64,000 nucleotides of DNA from a gamma proteobacterium SCGC AAA007-O20 (GTDB taxonomy: Bacteria > Pseudomonadota > Gammaproteobacteria > PS1 > Pseudothioglobaceae): the NCBI GenBank assembly GCA_000213395.2, contig AFHY01000003.1, positions 1 through 64,000 of the forward strand. Direction: 5' to 3'. This document shows, piece by piece, positions 41,854 through 50,436 of the stretch (positions are counted from its first letter, which is position 1; every line of letters starts with the position of its first letter). The notes under the pieces were generated by a model that was given only the letters and a program-made list of their open reading frames with translations, was not told the origin of the DNA and ran no database searches. Position numbers and translations under genes: made by a program.

Positions 41854-42792
41854 CTAAAGACCGGCAATAGTAGCCATGGTCGCCCTGTCTTTATTGATTT
41901 GTGCAGTTGAAGCATCAGCATCCATCCAGTAGATTAATGCACCGCTGTTGGCCGCAACTTCTTGCGCCCTATCACTTAGCATTGATCTCTTGGCAACAGC
42001 AGTAATCTTATCTTTAACATCCTGTGGTGTGCCTGCTCCGACAAATAAGCCGTTCCATAAAAATATGTCTAACTCAGGTATCAATTCACCAATTGTTGGT
42101 GTGTTCGGTACCTTAGAAATACGCTCATTTGTTATAGAAACTAAAACTTTAACGTCATTTAAGCATGGCAGGATTAGCTGAATCGTTGTATTAATAACGT
42201 CTGCATCACCTGAAGCTAAAGTATTACAGTCCAACATATCAAAGGCAGCATCTGAACCCCATTCGAAGCCCATTATCTTAGCTGCAGCTTTGGTCACCTG
42301 GGTTGGTGCCAGTGGGTCACCAAAGTGACCTAGCGTTACTTTGTTACTTTTAGCATGATAAGCTAATTGATGTAGTGAACTATATGGAGCATCGCCTGCT
42401 ACAGCTATCACAAATGGATAGGTTAGAAAAATCCCTAGAGGCTCAAAAGTTTCTTTAGTTAAACCCTCTATTCCAATTTCTGGTCCTACAACCGGTACAC
42501 CGATTACAAATGAACCTACCATGGAACCATCAGGATCTGCCGCCGCTACTTCCATTGCACCTGGGAATGGACCACCGCCACCACCTGGTTTATTAACAAC
42601 CGCTGCAGCAACACCATATTCAGCCTGAAAGTCTTCCGCAATCATTCTAGTTAAAACATCTTCAAGATCCCCAGGAGGCCATGGAACAACAAAAGTCACA
42701 GGTTTATCAGGATAATCAGCCTGTGCAATTGGCATACCTACCATAAAAGTTGAAAGTGCAAATAACACTCCAATAAAAATTTTATTCATCAT
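41854..42792 (-). CDS. Tripartite tricarboxylate transporter substrate-binding protein (TctC/Bug)
   Basis: Signal peptide; YPDKPVTFVVPWPPGDLEDVLTRMIA...VVNKPGGGG. Confidence 0.92.
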   Translation of the reverse strand: MMNKIFIGVLFALSTFMVGMPIAQADYPDKPVTFVVPWPPGDLEDVLTRMIAEDFQAEYGVAAAVVNKPGGGGGPFPGAMEVAAADPDGSMVGSFVIGVPVVGPEIGIEGLTKETFEPLGIFLTYPFVIAVAGDAPYSSLHQLAYHAKSNKVTLGHFGDPLAPTQVTKAAAKIMGFEWGSDAAFDMLDCNTLASGDADVINTTIQLILPCLNDVKVLVSITNERISKVPNTPTIGELIPELDIFLWNGLFVGAGTPQDVKDKITAVAKRSMLSDRAQEVAANSGALIYWMDADASTAQINKDRATMATIAGL

Positions 42793-42821
42793 TTATCTCC
42801 TTTTTTAAGTTAATTCAATTA

Positions 42822-42893
42822 TAAAAAAAACGTCTCACAAATAATCCAGTGGATTATTCTTTTCACTCAATTAAGTCATATTAAAGAGACGTT
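42822..42893 (-). other. Structured 5' leader of the tctC-like mRNA, attenuator-like
   Basis: Minus strand AACGTCTC (42893-42886) pairs with GAGACGTT (42836-42829) followed by T8; enclosed hairpin AATAATCC-ACT-GGATTATT (42858-42840). Confidence 0.55.
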
Positions 42894-42904
42894 CGTATAC
42901 GAAC
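42891..42904. promoter_or_regulatory. Palindromic operator GTTCGTATACGAAC upstream of the tctC-like gene
   Basis: Perfect 14-bp palindrome identical to 37388-37401, just downstream of minus-strand TTGATA-N17-TATATT. Confidence 0.8.
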
Positions 42905-42915
42905 AATCCAAATAT

Positions 42916-42982
42916 AACATAATACTTTTCAATTATCAAGTTATTCAATTCAATTAAAACATAATACTTATCAATTATCAAG
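42916..42982. repeat. Two direct 25-bp repeats (42916-42940, 42958-42982), 42-bp period, carrying promoter elements
   Basis: AACATAATACTTTTCAATTATCAAG versus AACATAATACTTATCAATTATCAAG, one mismatch. Confidence 0.85.
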
Positions 42983-44084
42983 AACGTGATCTAACTCTCT
43001 CAGGGTCATAAACTGGAGTTGCCACGATTTCTGCCTGACCATCGCTTTCCATACTTAGATCTAGTCTATTACCCACTGACGAGTTTTCCCGATTGATTCG
43101 AGCTAATCCAAGAAATTGTCCGTCTAGGTAAGGCGAAGGAATTGCCATTGTAACTATACCTACCTTCTTGTTATTGTCCATTAATTCGACGCCATCGTAT
43201 TCACCTTCCCCCGGCAATATAACACTAACGATATTTAATGAAGGGTTTTTCTGTGCTTCGATTAGAGCATCCTTTCCATGAAAATTATCCTTGTTAAGAT
43301 CAACTGACCAAGCCATTCGGCATTCGTAAGGGGTCATCGTATGATCATATTCGACTTCACCCATAATCAAGCCAGCTTCGATACGACACATCATTACGCA
43401 AGCAGCTCCAGCTGGTAATAAACCAAGTGGCTCTCCTACTTTAAAAAGAGCATCCCAGAATGCTTGCGCACTATCGACAGGTAGCATGATTTCATAACCA
43501 AGTTCACCAGTGTAACCGATTCGGCTAATTTGAACTTTCATGCCGGCCATATCGACATCAGTAATGAAATGATACCAACGAAGCGCATCATTACTTATAT
43601 CGCTACTTGTTAGTTTTTGTAATATTTCTCTGCTTAAAGGCCCTTGAACTGAGAGCTGAGCAAGTTCATCACAACGCTCACTAATGGTGACATTATTTGT
43701 ACGATAATGATCCAGTAAATCACCAACTATTGGATTTGCTCCAATAATTCGAACAAGTTCGGGACCGTATACAAAAACCGTGCAATCATCGACCATTTTG
43801 CCTGCTTCACTAACGACGACACCGTAGGCAATAGTTCCCGGTTTCATCTCACTTATATCGCGCGAAAATATATTATTCACGGTTTGTATTGCTCCCGCGC
43901 CTTCTACGTCCCATTTGAGAAGCATAGAAAATTCAAACGCTGCAGCTTGATTCCGAACTGCTGCACATTCAACATTAGGATCACCCCAGGTTAATGGGAC
44001 TGCATAACCGAATATATCAATCCATTCGACAACTCCATCAGGATAGGATGATGAAAATGGGGTTTGTTTTAATTCATCTGACAT
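42978..44084 (-). CDS. GcvT/DmdA-like THF-dependent aminomethyltransferase family protein
   Basis: ISRIGYTGELGYEIMLPVDSAQAFWDALF; folate-binding family pattern; paired with TMADH-like gene. Confidence 0.87.
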   Translation of the reverse strand: MSDELKQTPFSSSYPDGVVEWIDIFGYAVPLTWGDPNVECAAVRNQAAAFEFSMLLKWDVEGAGAIQTVNNIFSRDISEMKPGTIAYGVVVSEAGKMVDDCTVFVYGPELVRIIGANPIVGDLLDHYRTNNVTISERCDELAQLSVQGPLSREILQKLTSSDISNDALRWYHFITDVDMAGMKVQISRIGYTGELGYEIMLPVDSAQAFWDALFKVGEPLGLLPAGAACVMMCRIEAGLIMGEVEYDHTMTPYECRMAWSVDLNKDNFHGKDALIEAQKNPSLNIVSVILPGEGEYDGVELMDNNKKVGIVTMAIPSPYLDGQFLGLARINRENSSVGNRLDLSMESDGQAEIVATPVYDPERVRSRS

Positions 44085-44096
44085 AGCAAATTCCTC

Positions 44097-46250
44097 TTAA
44101 TGATATGGTTTAACCTTTATCACCTCAGCATCAAGCTGATAATCCTTTTCTGTCGCATTTATGAGACGACGTTCACGAATGAAAGGCTTATGTTGGTCGG
44201 GATTATCTGAATCAAATTCCCTTGCAAGACGAGTTCCAGAAAAAGTTGCCTGTGCAATTACGTTTGGCGTGTGAGCGTCACCGATTAAATGTATAGACTT
44301 AATTCCAGCATTGGACATTTCATCAGGCGACCCTTGTAGTTGATCATATAAATCGCAATTAGAAGTTCTGTGCGTGACTAACATAATACTATCGTATTCG
44401 ACAGTCATTTCCTCACCTTTCCATATATCCACAAGAGTTGCATTTCCGTTTTCAACAGCTACTGCGACATGCTGATGAATCGTTGTAACACCGAGCTCAA
44501 GAAGTCGCATTAACATTCGTTGCTCTTCTAAAACCAGACGGAGGTAAGGGCCAACGGTTTCTCCATAAGTAGCGTATGTTACTTCATGGCCATTTTCTGC
44601 AATAAGTTCCGCCATAGCAGAACCCATATAATAAGGATCATTGTCGATTACTAATACTCGTTTTCCGAGTTTTTTCCCATGTACACAATACTGTTCTGGA
44701 TTACAAATTTCCGGCTTTGAAGCGTCAGCACCAGCTATATAATCATGAAGTAGTGATGACATACCCGTTTCGTCCCAGTTAGAACCGGTTGCGAAAACAA
44801 TGCGCTCAGCTCCACATTCAAGAACATCTTGATAATTAAGCCGATTATTCAAGATAATTTGTACATTGGTTTTTGTTCTAATTTGCGTTTCCCGCCAATC
44901 AATAACACGCTTCCAAGCCCCAAAATTAGGCAGTTTAGAAACCCAACGTAAATGACCACCTATTTCAGCTTCAGCTTCAATTAGATGGACAGTATTATAG
45001 CCACGAAGACCGAGAGTCATCGCACACTCAAGTCCAGCAGGGCCTGCCCCAACAACAACAATTGGTAGATCAGGATTTTTTGTTGGAATATATTTTTCAG
45101 GATGCCATCCCCTACGATATTCTTCACCAGAAGTTGGATTCTGAGTGCACCAAATCGGCGGCCCACCTTTTTCCCATCGAGAAACACAAATATTGCAACC
45201 AATACATTCTCGGATATCATTGTATCGACCTTCCTCTATTTTTTTTGGCAGAAATGGGTCGGCAATAGATGGACGAGCTGCCCCAATAATATCGCACTGA
45301 CCTGAATTTATTGCTTTAATCATAACTTCCGGATCTGTAAAGCGACCAACATTTATAACTGGTTTTTTAGAGGCTTTTTTTGCATGTTGGGTATACTGGG
45401 CTTGATGATTTGAATCAAAGAACCGTGAAGATCCTGCATCCTCTCCCCAGTTTAGGGTGCCAATATTTATATCCCAATAATCAACCAGATCGTCCATTGC
45501 CTTGATGAAAGCTACGCCCTCATCTTCAGCTTTTGTTCCCAAATCTCCAAGACCAAAAGGTTCAGGCAAGGTATCAATTGGAAAACGTATTCCAATTGCA
45601 CAGTCATCAATTTCTTCTCTCATCATCTCTAACAATTCTCGAGTAAAACGACATCGGTTTTCAAAGGAACCACCATATTCGTCAGTACGTTTGTTGTGAG
45701 AACGGTACAAGAAATGCTGAGGTATTGTCGCGAGACCAACGAAAAGAGTCAGCAAATCAAAACCTGCTGCCCTTGCTCTTAAAGCTCCATCCACATGTTC
45801 ACGTTGTATTTGTCGAATTTCTTTAATTGTCATCGCCCTTGCACTTGCCATAGGTTCAAATTCATGTGGTATTTGTGAGGCTGCTCGAGCTGGTTCACGG
45901 GTTTCTGCATTGAAGCCAAAGGAAGTGGCATGAGTAAGCTCCACACCAGCAAGGCCACCATGAGCATGGATACTATCGCACATCAAGGATAAATTCCTAA
46001 CGTCACCTTCATCAATAATTTTACTTCCAACCCATGGATGAATATCACTATCATGTGTTATAAAACAAACTTCCGTAAAAACTGCCCCCCAACCACCTTC
46101 AGCTTTCATTCCTCGAAAAGATGCCTGCATTCCTGGTTTATCTGATCCAGCTCCATTACAGTGAGGTACTTGCCAGAATCGGTTTTTAAGGGTTTTTGGT
46201 CCAAGTTTGATTGGTTCAAAAAGAATATCGTGACGTTTTTCTCTAGCCAT
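44097..46250 (-). CDS. Trimethylamine dehydrogenase-like flavoprotein (Old-Yellow-Enzyme N-domain, 4Fe-4S, FAD/NAD C-domain)
   Basis: MAREKRHDILFEPIKLGPKTLKNRFWQVPHCNGAGSDKPG; CIGCNICVSRWEKGGPPIWCTQNPTSGEEYRRGWHPEKY. Confidence 0.9.
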   Translation of the reverse strand: MAREKRHDILFEPIKLGPKTLKNRFWQVPHCNGAGSDKPGMQASFRGMKAEGGWGAVFTEVCFITHDSDIHPWVGSKIIDEGDVRNLSLMCDSIHAHGGLAGVELTHATSFGFNAETREPARAASQIPHEFEPMASARAMTIKEIRQIQREHVDGALRARAAGFDLLTLFVGLATIPQHFLYRSHNKRTDEYGGSFENRCRFTRELLEMMREEIDDCAIGIRFPIDTLPEPFGLGDLGTKAEDEGVAFIKAMDDLVDYWDINIGTLNWGEDAGSSRFFDSNHQAQYTQHAKKASKKPVINVGRFTDPEVMIKAINSGQCDIIGAARPSIADPFLPKKIEEGRYNDIRECIGCNICVSRWEKGGPPIWCTQNPTSGEEYRRGWHPEKYIPTKNPDLPIVVVGAGPAGLECAMTLGLRGYNTVHLIEAEAEIGGHLRWVSKLPNFGAWKRVIDWRETQIRTKTNVQIILNNRLNYQDVLECGAERIVFATGSNWDETGMSSLLHDYIAGADASKPEICNPEQYCVHGKKLGKRVLVIDNDPYYMGSAMAELIAENGHEVTYATYGETVGPYLRLVLEEQRMLMRLLELGVTTIHQHVAVAVENGNATLVDIWKGEEMTVEYDSIMLVTHRTSNCDLYDQLQGSPDEMSNAGIKSIHLIGDAHTPNVIAQATFSGTRLAREFDSDNPDQHKPFIRERRLINATEKDYQLDAEVIKVKPYH

Positions 46251-46284
46251 AATAGTATCTCATAAAAAAAATTTAAGTCATTTG

Positions 46285-46300
46285 ACCGTCAATTGACGGT
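46285..46300. promoter_or_regulatory. Palindrome ACCGTCAATTGACGGT, probable TetR operator
   Basis: Perfect 16-bp palindrome between TMADH-like and divergent TetR genes; neighbouring GTAGTA-ATA-TACTAC at 46306-46320. Confidence 0.7.
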
Positions 46301-46397
46301 TTTATGTAGTAATATACTACTTGTTGAAATAAAAGTCAAAAAAAAATATTAGATGCTACGTACAATGACATTTTTGTAATTTGAATAAAATAAACTT

Positions 46398-47042
46398 ATG
46401 ACCAATCAACAATACGACTCACTGGAAAATATTTCGCCAAGGAAGTTAAAACGAAAAAGTTCGAAAAAACGCAACTTGGAGATACTGGAGGCGACAAGGG
46501 TGCTGCTTTCGGAAAAGGGCTATGATAAGCTTAGTTTGCGAAAGATAGCAGTCATCACAGGAATCCACTTAAAGACGCTTCAACACTACTTTCCTACCAA
46601 AGAGATCCTAATAAAGTCGACATTAGAATATGTGATTTCTTTGTATGACAAAAAAGTTCAGGAGATCTCAACACATTCGAGTGACCCTGAAAAAAACTTT
46701 AAAAACTACGTTAAATACTTAATTGAAGACACCAAAAATATTCAGACAGCTGGATTTTTCTATCAACTCTGGGCAATGTCATATGTTGATGAGAAGACTA
46801 ATAATATAATGAATAAAATGTATCTTGACCACACAAATAATATTGAAAACTTAATAGAAACACTTAATCCAGATATGGGTAATCATATGCGAAAACATCG
46901 TGCCGTGATGATTGCAGCATTAATTGAAGGAATGATGTTATTTGTGGGTTATGGGAAAAAACGTCCTAAAAATACAGCTCATATAGAAAAAGAAATTGTT
47001 GCACTTTGCACTAATCTTGCTGTATCTAATAATTCGCTGTAA
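46398..47042 (+). CDS. TetR/AcrR family transcriptional regulator
   Basis: ILEATRVLLSEKGYDKLSLRKIAVITGIHLKTLQHYFPTKEIL. Confidence 0.87.
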   Translation: MTNQQYDSLENISPRKLKRKSSKKRNLEILEATRVLLSEKGYDKLSLRKIAVITGIHLKTLQHYFPTKEILIKSTLEYVISLYDKKVQEISTHSSDPEKNFKNYVKYLIEDTKNIQTAGFFYQLWAMSYVDEKTNNIMNKMYLDHTNNIENLIETLNPDMGNHMRKHRAVMIAALIEGMMLFVGYGKKRPKNTAHIEKEIVALCTNLAVSNNSL

Positions 47043-47069
47043 TAACTACAATATATCGCTCGTCTCTAT

Positions 47070-48386
47070 TTATAGAAAATCCTTGTTGTCTTCAAGAACG
47101 TGACGCTTAAAAACTTCACCGCGTTCATTAAAATCAACAAACATATCAAAACTTGCACAACCAGGTGAAAGCAATATTGCGCCTTCCTTGGCAATAGCTT
47201 TTGATGAGATGACTGCTTGTTTCATTGATTCAACAATACTCACAGGACAACCATTAATCTGCTGAGAAAATAATGTTGCAGACTCTCCAATCAAGATCAC
47301 AGCATTAATCTTTTCACTTATTAACTGAAAAAGTTTTGAGTAGTCTTCTTTTTTTGCAATCCCGCCTGCAATTAAAACTATCGATTTATATCTATCTGAA
47401 AGAGCCTCAATAGCTGTGATTGTAGAAATTGCATTGGTAGATTTGGAGTTATTGAAGTAATCTACTCCACTAAGATTGGCAACCCACTCCAATCTGTGTG
47501 GTAAACCTGTAAAGGACTTTGCGACCTGTATCATCTCCTGTACTGATAGCCCCGCTTGTTGGCCAAGCGATAAGGCTGCAAGCACATTTTCAACATTGTG
47601 TTGCCCAACCACTATCAGGTCATCACTTGTCATTAGAATATTTTTACCCTGGTAAATGGTATAGATACCACCAACTTTTTTTGCACTAAATTCACAACTT
47701 TGAGTAGCCTCTTCAATGGCGTAGTAACTGTCACCCTTGATACCTTTCACTAAAGGTTCATTAAGGTTAACAACCGAATACTGGCAGTATTCATAAAGTT
47801 TTAACTTAGAGGCAATATAAATATCATAATTTGGGTATCTATCTAGATGGTCTGGACTGATATTGGTGACTACCCCAGTTAATAAATTAAGGTTGTTTGT
47901 ATAATCTAGCTGGTAACTAGACATTTCAACAACGTATAGTTCAGCTTCGTCACTCAAACTCTCCATAACTGGTTTACCAATGTTGCCGCAAATGACTGCG
48001 TTTTTCCCACTACCTATGGCCATTTCACCCAATAATTGTGTTACTGTAGATTTACCATTAGAGCCGGTAATGCCAACAATTGGCGCCTTTGTATAGCGAC
48101 CGAAAAGCTCAATATCACTGATAACGGGGATTTTTTGTAGTCGCGCCCAGCCAACAATTGATTCCGTTTCCGCAATTCCGGGACTGATAATAATTTCAGT
48201 GATATTGTCAAGTAGTGATTCTTTCCATTCACCAAGATGACAATCTGAGAGGAGATTTTCTTTTTTACATATATCCTGCATTGGCGGTGACAAACGAGAA
48301 TCCGCTATACGGTAGACAATATTATTTGATGAAAAAAAGCGTGCAACCGACAAACCGGTCAGCCCCATACCCAAAATAAGTTTCAT
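47070..48386 (-). CDS. murD: UDP-N-acetylmuramoylalanine--D-glutamate ligase
   Basis: GMGLTGLSVARFFSSNNI; GITGSNGKSTVTQLLGEM; FNNSKSTNAISTITAIEAL. Confidence 0.95.
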   Translation of the reverse strand: MKLILGMGLTGLSVARFFSSNNIVYRIADSRLSPPMQDICKKENLLSDCHLGEWKESLLDNITEIIISPGIAETESIVGWARLQKIPVISDIELFGRYTKAPIVGITGSNGKSTVTQLLGEMAIGSGKNAVICGNIGKPVMESLSDEAELYVVEMSSYQLDYTNNLNLLTGVVTNISPDHLDRYPNYDIYIASKLKLYEYCQYSVVNLNEPLVKGIKGDSYYAIEEATQSCEFSAKKVGGIYTIYQGKNILMTSDDLIVVGQHNVENVLAALSLGQQAGLSVQEMIQVAKSFTGLPHRLEWVANLSGVDYFNNSKSTNAISTITAIEALSDRYKSIVLIAGGIAKKEDYSKLFQLISEKINAVILIGESATLFSQQINGCPVSIVESMKQAVISSKAIAKEGAILLSPGCASFDMFVDFNERGEVFKRHVLEDNKDFL

Positions 48387-48448
48387 GAAAGCCTTGTGTT
48401 TTCAGTCAAAATTGACTATATTTTACACTTTTACTTAACTTTAAGATT

Positions 48449-49108
48449 ATGCGTACAAACGTTCAAACAACAACAAATGCGATTGTTATCAATCGTACAC
48501 TGAGAAACACTTATCAGCTACTTTCAGCAACACTACTTTTTAGCGGCCTGATGGCGTTCTTATCAATGTCCCTTAATTTTCCTTACTTAGGAATATGGAT
48601 TACCTTAGGTGGCTATTTTGGTCTCTTATTCTTAGTGACAAAACTAAGAAACTCAGCGGCTGGAATATTTGCGGTTTTTGCCCTAACTGGTTTTATGGGC
48701 TTAACCTTGGGTCCTATTATTGGTATCTATACAACGGCTTTTTCGAATGGTGCTGAGTTAGTAGCAATGGCAATGACGGGAACTGCTGCTATCTTTTTGT
48801 CACTGTCTTTCTATGCGCTTTATTCGCAGAAAGATTTTAGCTTTCTGTCTGGCTTTTTAACTGCAGGTATTGTGGTTGCATTTCTGGCAGGTATTGCTGC
48901 ATACTTTTTCCAGATACCAACCTTAGCGTTGACAGTGTCTACAGCATTTATTTTGTTGATGAGTGGTTTGATATTGTTCGAAACAAGCAATATCATTCGT
49001 GGTGGAGAAACGAATTACATCATGGCAACCGTCACCCTATATATTTCTATTTACAACTTGTTCTTAAGTCTGATTCACCTTTTAGGTATTTTTTCAGGCG
49101 ATGACTAG
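48449..49108 (+). CDS. Bax inhibitor-1 family membrane protein (YccA-like)
   Basis: Seven TM segments, LTGFMGLTLGPIIGIY; YISIYNLFLSLIHLLGIFSGDD. Confidence 0.88.
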   Translation: MRTNVQTTTNAIVINRTLRNTYQLLSATLLFSGLMAFLSMSLNFPYLGIWITLGGYFGLLFLVTKLRNSAAGIFAVFALTGFMGLTLGPIIGIYTTAFSNGAELVAMAMTGTAAIFLSLSFYALYSQKDFSFLSGFLTAGIVVAFLAGIAAYFFQIPTLALTVSTAFILLMSGLILFETSNIIRGGETNYIMATVTLYISIYNLFLSLIHLLGIFSGDD

Positions 49109-49641
49109 TGATAGATAGCGAGGGTTATCGCGCTAATATTGGCATTGTAATTACAAACGAAAAAAAACAAATCCTTTTAGCAAAGCGATACAAACAAGAT
49201 GCTTGGCAACTTCCTCAGGGCGGGATCGATAAGGGCGAAACTGAATTAGAAGCTCTTTATAGAGAACTTGAGGAGGAGGTTGGACTTGCACCCAAGCAGG
49301 TCAGTTTACTTGCGAAAACACCAAAATGGCTACGCTACGAATTACCCATGGAACATATAAGGCGTAAACAAAAACCGACCTGTATTGGGCAAAAACAGGT
49401 TTGGTACTTGCTAAAGCTAGTATCCAATGATAGTGATATTTCCCTTAGTCTACATAATAAGGTGGAGTTCGATGACTGGAAATGGGTTGATTACTGGAAC
49501 CCTGTTGATGAAGTCATTAACTTTAAAAAAGAGGTTTACGAAGACATGCTTAAAACCTTGGCACCTGTTCTGTTTGAGAACAAACATAGCATTCCATCAA
49601 AACTCTCTCGACCTTTGCAGTTCAGTGCAATCAAACTATAG
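49108..49641 (+). CDS. rppH: RNA pyrophosphohydrolase
   Basis: GYRANIGIVITNEKKQILLAKR...WQLPQGGIDKGETELEALYRELEEEVGL (Nudix box). Confidence 0.93.
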   Translation: MIDSEGYRANIGIVITNEKKQILLAKRYKQDAWQLPQGGIDKGETELEALYRELEEEVGLAPKQVSLLAKTPKWLRYELPMEHIRRKQKPTCIGQKQVWYLLKLVSNDSDISLSLHNKVEFDDWKWVDYWNPVDEVINFKKEVYEDMLKTLAPVLFENKHSIPSKLSRPLQFSAIKL

Positions 49642-50304
49642 TTGAGATAGACTCTTTTTAATAATCTCTACTGGTGTCATAATGTGTGCTTCAATAAGCT
49701 TTTTGGCAGATTTTTTATCCCTTTCAAGAGCTAGGATCAACAAAGCTGCATGTTCATTCTGATTGATTTTAAGTGCTGCAGTGTTAGTAACATTTTCTCT
49801 CAACCAAAGATTACGATATCTAGTAGATTTTTCGAATAATGAATCTCTTATTTGAAAAAGTCTTGGAGACATACAACCTACCACTAATGCCTCATGGAAG
49901 GCGGCATGACGACTCTGCCATTCGCCCATATCTATTTTGTCTGATTTACTATATTTATTTAAACGATGTGAAGCTGCAATCAAATTAGCCTCCCAAAAAT
50001 CATCTCCTTTCTCTATAGCCATTTCAATGCAAAGTGACTCTATTTTTGCTCTAGCTTGATAGATATCTGTCAAATCATCAATTGAAATATCACTGACATA
50101 GAAACCTCTTTGATTTTCAGATATCACTAAATCCTTTGCGATTAGTTGAGATAAAGCTTCTCGTAAGGGACTTGTGCCAACGTTGTATCGTTCTTTTAAG
50201 GTTTTTATATGTAGCTTCTGTCTGGGTGAGTATTCACCCTGAATAATATCATTAGTTAATGAATCAAGTATCTGAGCGGCTGTATTTTGCTTAGAATTTT
50301 TCAT
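49636..50304 (-). CDS. GntR family regulator, FCD type (CsiR-like)
   Basis: IIQGEYSPRQKLHIKTLKERYNVGTSPLREALSQLIAKDLV; divergent from glaH. Confidence 0.85.
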   Translation of the reverse strand: MKNSKQNTAAQILDSLTNDIIQGEYSPRQKLHIKTLKERYNVGTSPLREALSQLIAKDLVISENQRGFYVSDISIDDLTDIYQARAKIESLCIEMAIEKGDDFWEANLIAASHRLNKYSKSDKIDMGEWQSRHAAFHEALVVGCMSPRLFQIRDSLFEKSTRYRNLWLRENVTNTAALKINQNEHAALLILALERDKKSAKKLIEAHIMTPVEIIKKSLSQL

Positions 50305-50368
50305 AAACTATTTATTTTTATATTATTAATAATGAATAAAAAGTTAATACGATAAAAAATATTATAAT

Positions 50369-50397
50369 TTGAATTTTAACATAAATGTAGTTATAAT
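50369..50397 (+). promoter_or_regulatory. Sigma70 promoter of glaH
   Basis: TTGAAT (50369-50374) - 17 bp - TATAAT (50392-50397). Confidence 0.65.
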
Positions 50398-50423
50398 TAT
50401 AAAATGTCGACATTTTATAATTA
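50394..50423. promoter_or_regulatory. 30-bp perfect palindrome, probable GntR operator
   Basis: TAATTATAAAATGTCGACATTTTATAATTA, covers the predicted glaH start. Confidence 0.8.
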
Positions 50424-50436
50424 AGAGACATATATT

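Noticed and set aside
44097-46250. Calling the flavoprotein trimethylamine dehydrogenase outright
   Set aside because: Overall similarity is strong but key substrate-pocket residues appear changed, so only TMADH-like is justified.
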